From positions 1-64,000 of the IMG/VR virus record IMGVR_UViG_3300013093_000028: a stretch of DNA of 64,000 nt; one strand, written 5' to 3'. A program made the position numbers and the translations under genes. Below the pieces are notes generated by a model. That model saw only the letters and a program-made list of their open reading frames with translations. It had not been told where the DNA came from and made no database searches. Shown in pieces: positions 15,589 through 27,600 of this stretch. Position 1 is the first letter of the stretch, and each line of letters begins with the position of its first letter. Source of the DNA: a virus.

Positions 15589-18500
15589 TATTGTTCTAAT
15601 CCTAATAGTGTTAATGTTACATTAACTGCTGACGAACTTCCAGAGTTATTTGTAACCGCTAGATAGACTGTACTATTTGTTATGGTATCATTGTTAAAAC
15701 CAACAACTCCTGGGGTAATTAATTGTGTTAACGATCCAGAAGTTGTAATAACATCTGCTATCACTCCAGATCCTGCTGTAGGATCAGTACTTTGATTTCT
15801 AGAACTGTCATTGGATAAACTAGTTGCGTCAGTATAGATTCTAACCCATGCTGGCTGATCAGTTACAACTTTTGACAACACATAAGATTTGTATCCTAAT
15901 ACGATAGTTGTAGCAGTAGTTCCTGCCGCTAAAACGCTGGTTGCTGTTGTAACTGTTACTCTAGTACCTGCTCCTGCTGATCCAGAATAACCTACTGGTC
16001 CAACACTACCAGCATAGCCTATTGGACCACTGACTGTGCTTGCTGATCCAGTATAACCTGTTGCTCCAGCGCTGCCAGCGTAGCCTAAGCCACTTGATCC
16101 AGTATAACCTGTAGTCCCAATGCTTCCAGTGTATCCACCTGGGTCACCTTTGCTACCTGTAAATCCAATAGAAGCATAAGCACCCTGAGATCCAGAATAA
16201 CCACGTGGTCCTTGTACCGTACTTGCTGATCCAGTATATCCACCAGCATCGCCTTTACTTCCAGCAAACCCCTGTGTACCGAAACTACCAGTAAATCCTG
16301 TTATACCTTGACTACCAGCATAACCAACTGATCCCCAATAGCCAACGCTGCCAGCGTAACCTTGACTACCAGAATACCCCAATCCGCCAATTGATCCTGA
16401 ATAGCCCTGTGGTCCAATACTTCCAGCATAGCCAGTACTGCCAGCATAGCCATTTTTGCCAACTACCCCGCTTAATATAAATTGCCAACTTGTAAATGTT
16501 CCAGATCCGTAGACTGAATAAACTTGAGTAGTTACTGTTGTTCCAGTAATACTGGTAATGATACTTGAAATATAATTAGCAGGATTAACTACTCCGCCTG
16601 GAGCGGACAATAATACTATAGATTGACTTGTGGTATACGCTGATAATGCAATGTTGGTAGCAGTAAAGCTGAATGTGGTTCCAGGAGAAACAAGAGCAAT
16701 ATTAGTTGCCGTACTTGTTGCTGTGGTAACAAGGAATCCTAATCCTATACTGCCAGTATATCCCACTGATCCAGAATATCCTTGGCTACCAGTAAAACCA
16801 GTAACGCCAAAGCTGCCAGTAAAACCGGTAATGCCTTGGCTACCTGTGTAGCCAACACTTCCCCAATAACCAGCACTTCCCCAATAGCCAACGCTACCAG
16901 TGTAACCTTGACTACCAGTATATCCACCTGGATTACCTTGAGCACCAACACTACCAGTATACCCGATTTGGCTTGCCGCACCAATTGACCCAGAGAATCC
17001 TCTACTACCCGTAAATCCATTAGGACCCTGTGGGCCACTTACGTTACTAGCAGAGCCAGTATAACCAACACTACCAGTATACCCTAAGCTACCGCTATAT
17101 CCTAATGGACCGCTTACGCTACTAGCGGATCCAGTGTAACCTTGTGGGCCTTGCGGACCAAAACTACCTGTAAAGCCAGTTGATCCCGAATAACCTGTTG
17201 GACCAATTACATTACTAGCAGAGCCGGTATAGCCTTGTGGGCCTGCACTACCAGTAAAACCAATTGATCCAGTATACCCCAGCGGACCACTCACACTACT
17301 AGCAGACCCAGTATAACCTTGTGGACCAAGACTACCTGTATAGCCCAAGCTACCAGCATAACCTTGACTACCAGCATAACCCTGTGGTCCTTGCGGGCCT
17401 ACAGAACCAGTATATCCGCCAGCGTCACCTTTACTTCCACTAAACCCTTGGAAGCCCTGTGGTCCAGATATAGTACTTGCTGATCCAGTATAGCCAATAC
17501 TTCCACTGTAGCCTAAACTACCTGTATAGCCCTGTGGTCCTTGAGCTCCAACTGAACCAGTATAACCTCCTGGTGGTCCTTGTGGGCCAGTTGGTCCAGG
17601 TACTTCACTGACACTACCTGTAAATCCAGTTTTACCAATATTACCAAGACTGCCTGTATATCCTCTAGGGCCCTGCGGACCGCTTACATTACTGGCTGAA
17701 CCAGTATAGCCACCTGGAGGCCCTTGTGGACCTGGAACAGAACTTACTGATCCAGTAAAACCAATAGATCCAACACTGCCTGTATACCCTAAATTTCCAA
17801 TACTACCACTGTAGCCAATACGACCAACACTACCAGTATATCCAGAGGCACCTATACTGCCTGTATAACCGCCCGGAGTTCCTGGAGCACCAGCACTGCC
17901 TGTATAGCCGCCTGGGTCACCTTTACTACCTGTGTATCCAATTCCAACATTAGAAATATTGATCACACCGTTCATACTAGGTAAATTACTAGTTTGATAT
18001 GCTAGAGTATCAGGAGCGTTCATTGGCACACTAAATGTTACTGTACCAACCGTTGCTCCATTATTTGTTACTCCAGTAGTGTATGGGGCACTATTATTGT
18101 CAGTATAATGGTCAACTATGTAAAAACCATGACTTGGGCTATTAACAGTAAAATAATAAGTGAATCCACGGGCTAGATTAATAATGTTGGTATTAAGGCC
18201 ATTGATTAAAAAACTGCCCAATCCACTGTCCACTACCGTAATATAAAGACCTGCTAATTGTCCAGCACTACCTGTATAGCCCTTACTGCCTGTGAATCCA
18301 AAACTACCGTTATATCCGATGGTCCCTTGGCTACCGGCATATCCTGTGCTACCGGCATATCCTGTGCTACCAGCATATCCGTTTGATCCAGCACTACCAG
18401 CATACCCTGCGCTACCAAAATAACCAATTGCCCCGCTACTTCCAGTATATCCAATAGGTCCTTGTGGTCCAACGCTGCCTGTAAATCCAACGCTGGCGCT

Positions 18501-18650
18501 ACCAGCATAACCTTGAGATCCTGCGTAGCCAGTAAAACTATTTGGTAAATTACTAAAATTAAATCGTTTGGTAATTTGATTATCAACCACTACAAAATAT
18601 GTCTCATTTGTAGCAGTTGTTAGTAATGGTAATGTGGTAATTTGTGGCAT
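15588..18650 (-). CDS. Collagen-like virion fibre protein
   Basis: 1020 residues from the ATG at 18650, chosen because AAGGA sits about eight bases upstream; the upstream TTG at 18665 has no such site. Most of the protein is Gly-X-Y triplets built from units such as GYTGS, GYAGS, GFTGS and GPQGPQ, which should form a collagen triple helix. Three non-collagen blocks interrupt it: about 133-235 (FTYYFTVNSPSHGFYIVDHY, MNAPDTLAYQTSNLPSMNGV, cupredoxin-like), about 637-727, and the C-terminal 130 residues (beta-rich). Probably a long trimeric fibre. It is coupled to the upstream giant gene and overlaps the protease gene by one base. Confidence 0.85.
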   Translation of the reverse strand: MPQITTLPLLTTATNETYFVVVDNQITKRFNFSNLPNSFTGYAGSQGYAGSASVGFTGSVGPQGPIGYTGSSGAIGYFGSAGYAGSAGSNGYAGSTGYAGSTGYAGSQGTIGYNGSFGFTGSKGYTGSAGQLAGLYITVVDSGLGSFLINGLNTNIINLARGFTYYFTVNSPSHGFYIVDHYTDNNSAPYTTGVTNNGATVGTVTFSVPMNAPDTLAYQTSNLPSMNGVINISNVGIGYTGSKGDPGGYTGSAGAPGTPGGYTGSIGASGYTGSVGRIGYSGSIGNLGYTGSVGSIGFTGSVSSVPGPQGPPGGYTGSASNVSGPQGPRGYTGSLGNIGKTGFTGSVSEVPGPTGPQGPPGGYTGSVGAQGPQGYTGSLGYSGSIGYTGSASTISGPQGFQGFSGSKGDAGGYTGSVGPQGPQGYAGSQGYAGSLGYTGSLGPQGYTGSASSVSGPLGYTGSIGFTGSAGPQGYTGSASNVIGPTGYSGSTGFTGSFGPQGPQGYTGSASSVSGPLGYSGSLGYTGSVGYTGSASNVSGPQGPNGFTGSRGFSGSIGAASQIGYTGSVGAQGNPGGYTGSQGYTGSVGYWGSAGYWGSVGYTGSQGITGFTGSFGVTGFTGSQGYSGSVGYTGSIGLGFLVTTATSTATNIALVSPGTTFSFTATNIALSAYTTSQSIVLLSAPGGVVNPANYISSIITSITGTTVTTQVYSVYGSGTFTSWQFILSGVVGKNGYAGSTGYAGSIGPQGYSGSIGGLGYSGSQGYAGSVGYWGSVGYAGSQGITGFTGSFGTQGFAGSKGDAGGYTGSASTVQGPRGYSGSQGAYASIGFTGSKGDPGGYTGSIGTTGYTGSSGLGYAGSAGATGYTGSASTVSGPIGYAGSVGPVGYSGSAGAGTRVTVTTATSVLAAGTTATTIVLGYKSYVLSKVVTDQPAWVRIYTDATSLSNDSSRNQSTDPTAGSGVIADVITTSGSLTQLITPGVVGFNNDTITNSTVYLAVTNNSGSSSAVNVTLTLLGLEQ

Positions 18651-18651
18651 T

Positions 18652-21600
18652 TTATAATCCTTCAATCGGGTTATTATTTTGATCTGTTAAGACAAATCCT
18701 GTTTCAGTTGTTATATCAGGATCTCCACCGCTGTAGTAGCTATTTGGCAATACAGCTGGTCGAGCTTGTATAAATTTAGCCTGTTCAGTAGTACTATCCA
18801 ATAATGAAACGCCATTGTTCCATAATGTGGTATCCGAGAATTCTTTCTTAATAATAACCAATTTAATGTTGTCCCCTACTCCTTGTAGTGTATTTAACGT
18901 AATTTGCTGAGTAGCGGTATTGATGGTAAACTCAGGCGGCAAATAGTTTAAACCAGTATAGGTATACCCGTTTACCGCATCAGCCGCTATTGAATTTGTG
19001 TAAATCCAAACTTTATTAGTAGATGTAACAATATATGCTGTGTTTATTACGGTAGTTGAAGGCAACAATGATTCTGTAGAAACAGATCCAGAGATGTTGA
19101 ACACTGGACTATCATATGACAATGTTGTGTCTTGATAATATGTACCAACTTTATTCAACATGTAACCGCCATAGTAAACCTGTACTTGATCCATGGCTGG
19201 TATTCCGGAAGATATAACAATACCGTCACCAGTGGCTGTAGTAGCAGTGGTCAAAATAGTATATGTGGCAGTTGTACTGGTTGTATACAATGTTTGTGTA
19301 TAAATGTGTTCACTAAATGGTATTGTCTGACTAGGACTTTGATCAATAACCGTAGTATAAATGTCTGAGTAAGATTTAGGACTTGTACCCAATGTTGCTC
19401 TACGCAACTGACTTAACACATTACCAGTAATAACAAAGAATTCAATACGTTCCCCAGCAATCATTACAACACCTGGAATTTTCTTAGATGGCACCGCAGG
19501 TGTTAATACACTAGCGTCATTAACGTGAATTTCTGTATCTGTTAGATGTAACGGCTGTGTTAGATATGTGGAATTTTGAGCAGATATACGTTTGAATGAA
19601 GTTCTATTGAATATATCATTGAAAATCCTATAACCCAATACTGTGGATGCTAATGTGTGATTAGCAATGTATGTTATCACAATCGTATTCCCCACACCAA
19701 TCAAATACTTGTCGCTAATTTGTATTGTAACACCATCACTCAAAATTTGGTAATCCACATTGTCGACTAATGGCACACCATTTATAACTAACCACAAATA
19801 ATTTGTGTTCAATGGCGGGGCAGTAATTTTAAATTGATTAGAGATCGTTCCTTTGAATCGTTCTGTTCTTAATAACATTCCGTCTTGGTCGGTATATGTT
19901 ATAATTCTAATAGTAGCATTAGCAGTGGGACTTGATAATATTAAGTTAGATCCTTCAATATTAAAATCATATCCGTCGCCAGGCTGTTGATATAAATCAA
20001 CCACAGCAACAACATCGCCATTTCTTACACCACTATAGCTAATGGTAATCGTATTGGCCATATTATCAACAGTAAAATCAAATCCACCACTTAGTTTAAT
20101 TCCATTGACATAGACCTCAACACTGTTGTTTGCTATGGCATATACACCAGTTGGTCTTGGTCTACTATTGTTAACACTAAATGTTAAGTTATCATTAGTA
20201 ACTGTGTAATAACTTACATACGGTCCTACTAATTGTTTGGAATTTTGTTGGACTATGACATTTGCCACTGCTGGTCCAACATTTCCCGGAGCAGGATTTA
20301 ACGCATAAGTGTTTACTGTGTCATCAGTAATTGTGATAAATTGATCCGTTATTTCATTGAAATAACTATGCGCAGATGTAAAGAACCAGGCTTGTATAGT
20401 GTTTGTTCCTGGAGGTAAATTATAAACAGTCACTGCCGCACGAGTATCAGCCCCGTCAACAACTGGCCCTAATACATAACCATAACCTGTAGAAGTAGTT
20501 TGTAGGGACACTGATGATCCATTAACTGTGACAAATGCGCTGTTGATAGATCCAAATTCAAAATTACAATAAACTTGAGCATTGGATGCATCTGTCACTG
20601 TATTAGAATTGTACCCAACAACGCCTGCGTCATTGCCGCTGCCACCACCAACACTGATAATTGTGTATCCAATTACTGCGCTGTAATTGGCATATACACT
20701 CAATTGACTGGTTGCCCAATCAATACTAAATTGTCCAGGCACTAAATTAGTGGATGTTGTATATGTGTATATCTCTTGGAATCCATCAGTAATTGTTATA
20801 CTTGCGGTTGTAGTTGGTAATATTGGCAATGTAATTGTCCCAGTAGTACCGCCTACAATGTTAAAATTTCCAGAAACAACTATCGGAGCACCTGACGGTG
20901 TTTTGGTATAAACATTAATCCCAAGACTGTCACTTGACCCACCTGCTACCAATTCTTCCGGAGCATAGCTATCATCAGGATTTAAAAAGCCGCTACCGAC
21001 TCTTGCAGTGCTGGTAGATCCGCCATCAATAATAATGTCACTTGGATTGACACCTAATGCGCCAGTTAGTATAGCCGCGTTTGTCCCAGTCCAAGTTCCT
21101 CCATCAATTGATGTATCAAGTAGGGCAGAATTAGACCCCACATTCCAAAATTCAATAACTGTTCCAGGTGGGATTGCCGAAGTTAATGTACTACTAAATG
21201 TCACCACTGTGCCTGTGACTGCTGTCACTGTTACATCAGTTGAATAAAACACATTAGTAATTGTACTAATAATATTTGCGTATTGCCCAACTAGTGTAGC
21301 CGATGCTGAGTACAATGAAATATTATTTGTTCCTGCAGTTGCTGTGGAAGTTGATGTAGTCTTGCTATAGTATTCAATGTCGTTACCCCATGGTGTTGTA
21401 CCAAAAGGCACATTGCTTTCATCCCATCCTGTTGTGGCATTAAACGCCAATGTTTGAAGTTGTGTTCTGGGATAGTCAACACCCAACATTAGTTGCCCTA
21501 GATCTAATCCAGGCATACCCGAAGTAGCTGTATAATAATTTAAAATTCTATCTGCAGCAGATTGGATACTGACATCTTTAACATAGGTAATTTTTAATAA

Positions 21601-24600
21601 CTGCCCAATACCAGGAACAGCATTTAAAAATTTAATCTGACAATATTTTTTTGAATATCCATTGTATTCTTCTGTGAAGTATTCAATAGTGTAGTCTGAC
21701 CAAAGTACACGCAAGCCACCCAATGTCATAGTGATCAAAGACTTATTGGGTACAGCGGGCCAGCTTAACACAAAAGAAGTTGCTGACCCATTACATATAA
21801 ATTGATCAGTGGTAGTTGTATTCCCAATTTGACCACTGGCTGAAATTCTATCAAATTTCATTGTAATGTCAAAATTACGTATTGGATCTAGAGCAGATGT
21901 TGAATCTTCAAAATCTGAGGTATAAGTCGCAGTTGGTTCTACAACAGAATATTGTTCTGTAAAATTCCTAATTTGTGTATGATAAGGTTTTACTTCTTCA
22001 ATATAGTTTTCAAAGTTTGTGCTACTGGTTACCAAATATACTGAAGGCTGTGCCAGCACGCCGGCTTCATTAGTAATACTGATAAATGATGTTTTAAATG
22101 CCCAGTCTAATAATTTTTGTTCTGTGAACGCATACTTAACTGCCTTAAAGAAGAATAAATTCCAATTTACTCGTAATTCGTTGATAAAAATATTATCACG
22201 TAATGCCGTTAAAATATAATTCAACTCTAAATCAGGAGTTTGATCATATAGTGTTTGATCATACGCACTGATTTCATCATAGGCTAGGCTATTATTTTGT
22301 GTATTCCAGATATTGTCAGAAATTTGTATTGTGCCGTTCTGTGAATAAACAATGTTAAAGTGATTGCTGAATGTTCCTACATTACTGTCAGTATACTCTA
22401 AAATAATATAGTTGCCTAATCCGTTATTTTTAACCTTAACATAATCATCGTTGTTTAAAACTAAAGAATCAATTTGATAGACATAGTTTACAGTTGTGGT
22501 GTAGTCCTTGTGTTTATTAAAGTCGCTACTTGACCAGTCAGTATAATTCCAATATAATGTAGTATTATACGATTGAGTACGAGCTCTTACCCACGTTTTA
22601 TTTTCAATATCACGTACAAATATTGCCCACTTGCCATTGTAAGTGCTGTCTGATACCACTACTACTGAATAGGGTCGAACTGTTAATATAGGTGTTGCTA
22701 CATATCCTTGACCTGCGTTAGATATCACGGCGCTTATAACTCTACCATTTGAGTCAATTTCTGTCTTGATTACTGCTCCAGTACCTATACCATCAACAGT
22801 CACTGTTGGCGCAGTTAGATATCCACGACCAGGGTTAGTTATAGATACTGATCTTACTTTCCCATCATATACTGTACAGGTTAGTTCAGCGGTTACAAAT
22901 AACGATGTGTCAATTGTATCAAGTTCATTAGTATCCTCGAGTGTATAATCGTATAGGTTAGAAGATACAGGCGGTATTTCTTCCTGAGCATTTAAATTAA
23001 TAAAATTATAACTACCTGTAATAATATTGTTAATTAAGATGTCATTAGCAAATTCAATTAAATTTCGTAAGGCGTTTAATCTGTTGATAAACATTGTTTG
23101 TCTTGGTCTAATACCTATGCCATATCGTGTTCTAGAAGTTAATGCTGGATCGGGAACTAAATTGCCTACACTATCATGACCTAATAAGCTATCAAATAAT
23201 TTCTTTTCAAGTAGAGCATTAGGTAATGACGTCTCATTACCTTCCTGTAGCAACAACCATTCTGTGTGTTTAGGAATAATGTTATCGGTAGTATCAATAG
23301 AAATATTTAAATCAATATTACTCTTTATTAGTTCTCCACCAACATTAGCAACTATCACGGCATGTGGAGAAATTATGGACGCATATTGTAAGCCATACCC
23401 TGTTGGGTCTTTTATAACTTGTGCCACATCATATGCGCTGACTCGTCTATTTGGAACATTAGGTACTATAACTGAATTTTTAACCCAATAATAATATCTG
23501 TAGTTATTAAACGTTTGTGTTACTGTGTCATAGGACTGTACTAGAGAATAAACGGTATTATCTGGATTTTTTGGTTGTCCACTAACACCCAAAGTTAAAC
23601 CAGCAGGAGTATCGGCCAACGCACTCCACTCAGTAGGTGATAGATTAGACCCGACCCACTCATAAACATCTATACTTGAACCTGGAAATACTTGTCCCCA
23701 AGTATTTTTTCTAAATGTATCTTCGCCCTGTTCGTACCATTGGTATTTTACAGTACTCAAATCCCACCACAATTCGCCAACATGATTGTCAGCCCAATTT
23801 GTCAATGTATTAATGGCATTGGCAGTAGTGCCAATAGAATAAGTAGCAGGATCTGAAATCATTTTGTACGTCAATTCTTGATCTGCCATACCTGCGATAC
23901 GACCTTTTAGCGGATCAATTACATCAAGGTAATTTACAATTTCTTCAGTTGATGTATTAATCAATCTTACTCGTTGAATAGTGTCAGTAGCAACAAGATC
24001 ATTTTGACTTCTTAGCAATTTCCATCCATTGGTACTAGTATCAATCTTACTAAACAGATACACAGAACTTGCTATGGTTGAATTATCAATTGCTGGAGCA
24101 CCAACTAGCGCAGTATCAGAATCAATAGTAACAGCCTTGCCATAATTAGTACCGTCTGCTGTTGATACTGGTGAAAGTTCTTCAGAGAATACAAATCTAC
24201 TTGCCAATCTAGTATAGATATATGCTGTGCCAGAATTATTAATTACATCATAAAATTTTGTAGAATCTGCGTCAAATGTAGTATTCCCGCCAAATTTTGA
24301 TGTAGCATCAAAAGTTGTTGCCCCATGTACACCCGATCCGACACTGGAAATTATCAACGAATCGTTTGTTGAATTGATATCTATATCAGTACCAAAATGT
24401 ACTCCAATAACTCCAGATGGATTTGTTAATACCTGCGACTCATAGAATGTGCCATTAATATTTTCAAAAACATACACACTACCATAACTTCGATCAAAGT
24501 TTTCACAATAAGGAGCGCTAACAAACAAATAAGTTCCATCTGGTGATAATAGAACTTTTTGTCCAAATCCAGAACCAGCAGGCAAAGATACAGTAACCTC

Positions 24601-27600
24601 CTGATTAGCAACAGCGTAGCCATTAGAATTTGAAAAAATACTAACAAATGCTGGTGTGTTGGTATTACCCAAAACACTGACAGCTATCAACGATGCGTCA
24701 TCTGTACCACTAATACTGTAGCCAAGTTGACTACCAACGCTAAGGGAAGCTGTAGTACGGTGGAAAAGAGTAGCAGATACTGTGCCGCCACTTGTTGACA
24801 AATTATAAAAATTTAATGCGCCAGTGCCTGTGTTAACTGTGCCCGGGGCAGTCACAACCATTACTTTATTAGTTGTTGTAGAAATTCTTTGTACATATAT
24901 TCCTGAACCAAACAAATCGTAGTTTGAAGGGGAAGGATTATTAATGACCAGTTGCTGAACTTCTTCAAGACTTACAGAATTTATACTGCTGATCTTTACT
25001 AGCCCAGAATCAACAACACCATTGGTAGTCTGTGCGGTTGGAGCTCCAGCAAATACCAATCCATAGATTGATGATCCAAAAGCATTATCATCATAGACTA
25101 CAGTTTGTCCAAACCCCGTGTCATTGTTTAATGAGTTGGCTGCGCCGCTTAATTCATTTAGGTAATAGTCTAATTTTCTAGTTAGTCCGCCATTATTATT
25201 TGTTGTATATACTGTGACACGCCCGTAATTTCCGTTTTGTACAAATCCAGGAGCGCCAACAACCACAACATTAGATCCCTTACGTTTACTGATGCTATAG
25301 CCCAATTGTTGATTATAAACATTACCAAGACTGTTTGCTGAAGACACTGAGTAGTTGTTTATTTTTTCATAAACACCCCACTGCCCGTTGTTGGCATTGT
25401 CAATCCATACTTTGGTGCCTTCAGGTAATTTTAATAATTTTTTATCATTTGGTAAATTATCAAATGTGTTAAATCTAAAACTATCAAATTTAAATAAAAG
25501 CCCCACAGTGGTTGTAGAGGCAGAATTAGCAACATACGTAGCAGTCGATGCTATCAAGAATGAGGTTGGATTAGGCACCGCAGTTACCAAATATACACCA
25601 TTCACAGTAGGATCAAATTCAGTAATGGAAACTAGTTCTCCTGAATTTAATCCATGATATCCATTGGTAGTAACTAATACATCAACCCCTGGAACATTGA
25701 TTCCAACTGAAGCAATTTGACCATCTGATTCAGTATAACGTAATACGTCCCAATCATTATCCTGTTTGAATCCCAACCAAACAATATCGCCTTCTTTGAA
25801 TACACTAGTGCTACTAGAAACAACAGCGCTCAAAGTATCTAAATTTAAAGTTGTGTAGGATACATCATCAGCTCGCACATACCCAGCAGTGGTTAATTCA
25901 AAAGCATTATTAGTTAACGTTCCAGAATTTACCGCAAAGGTCATGGAACTTACATAATTTGGTGGAGTAATTTGCCAGTCAGTGGCAGTACTGTAGACTT
26001 TTAAGTCATATGCTGACACGGGTGGATTAGTTGCTGTGAACACAATCACTTGTGGATTGTCGATAAATGTTCCTTCAACCAAAGGCACTTCTAATTCATT
26101 ATATGAAGAATATGATCCGTATTGTCCAACTCTAAATGCCCATTCTTCGTTATAGGTAAAATTACCTTGAAGATTTTGTATACTGGCCTTGGCCAATTTA
26201 GCAATGGCATTGTACGTACCTTTCTCTTTAATGTATCCTTGATAAAATTTGTATTGAGCAATCGGATCAATGATAATATTTGTCAGATAAGGTCTAGGTG
26301 TATAACCAGTTAGATACTGAGCGGATTTTTGTTGACCAGAATCAAAATTATCTATATCTAAACTGTAGAAGTCTTGGAACTGACTAATTTTATAATCAAG
26401 ATTAGGTAATAATCCTGCTGTAGGTTTTTTAGGTAGTACTTGCCATTTAGTAAAATCAAACTTTTGAGCACCGTCAATATTGTTAATTGCCGAATAATAA
26501 TTTCCAGAATAGTAAACAGCATCGCCCGCATTATAATCTTTGTATTGTGTCCAGTCGCCTACCTTGGCAGTATCGTAAACAAAGCCTGGACTGAAATAAT
26601 CACCGTTCCAATTAGCAGTTCTAAAACCACTTAATTTCATACGCTGTTGATAAAATCCAGTTTCAATACTATATGCTGTATTATCAAAAATTGTGGTATT
26701 GTTAAACACCATACCGTGTTCTTTTTGTACATTTCTAAATATAGCAAAATATATGCCATCATTAGAGTTTAGGGTAGTTATTGTACAAACACCATCCTGT
26801 CGAGTAATGTTTATTCTATTTTTTGGTATCAATGTACCATTCGCAGACATCACATTGTAGGAATAAAAAGGATCAAAAATATCATCAACTACAGAATTAG
26901 CAGAAGTAAATTGTACTTTTTCAGCAAATGGGCTTAATGCTATTACACTATTATCTGCCCAATTTTGCGTCGACCAATATAAAAATTCCTTTGCTGTAAA
27001 ATTCCAATCAATATTAGTTCCAAAATCTGAACTGTATAAATCAAAAACAAATCCTTGATCAGTTAGCCATGCGCCATAGCCAATAATAAAGTCGTAAACT
27101 TCTTGTATTGTATTGAACGTAGTACCATAAGAAATCTGTTTAATAGTTTTATTAAAGGTTGTAGCAATTTGAACAGTTGCGCCACCAGTCACTGGCAATG
27201 CTGAAATTTCTTGATATAATGATGGATTAAATGTACTTTCTGATTGATGTGATACAGTTACAATGTAAAAATTACTACCGTATTGTACATATTGACCTTT
27301 CTGATAAAACTTTCCAGTTGGAGAAGTATTAGCTGTAGTTGTTTGGTCAGCAGTAAGTCCTGTTTCACCGTAACTAACAGTATTAGACCAAGTAACAAAT
27401 GGCGCTGTTACACCACCAACATTTATTGTAGGTGTTGAAGAGTTCCGAATTGGTCCATATACGTTGAAATAAGGATTAGTTTGATCATACCCCTTGACCA
27501 CAAAAGATCCATTAACTTTTTGTAAAATAATTCCAGAAATACTAGAATAACTAATCGGGTCACTAACATTCAAAATTAAAGAGTAATCTTGAGGAGCCAA

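Noticed and set aside
15900-18580. Regularly spaced short repeats at DNA level resembling a CRISPR array.
   Set aside because: The repeats are degenerate codons for GYTGS-type collagen units in one long open frame; spacing is by amino-acid pattern and there are no spacers.
18651-18665. TTG start for the collagen-like gene.
   Set aside because: The ATG at 18650 has AAGGA at the right distance; the TTG has no ribosome site and lies inside the giant gene.
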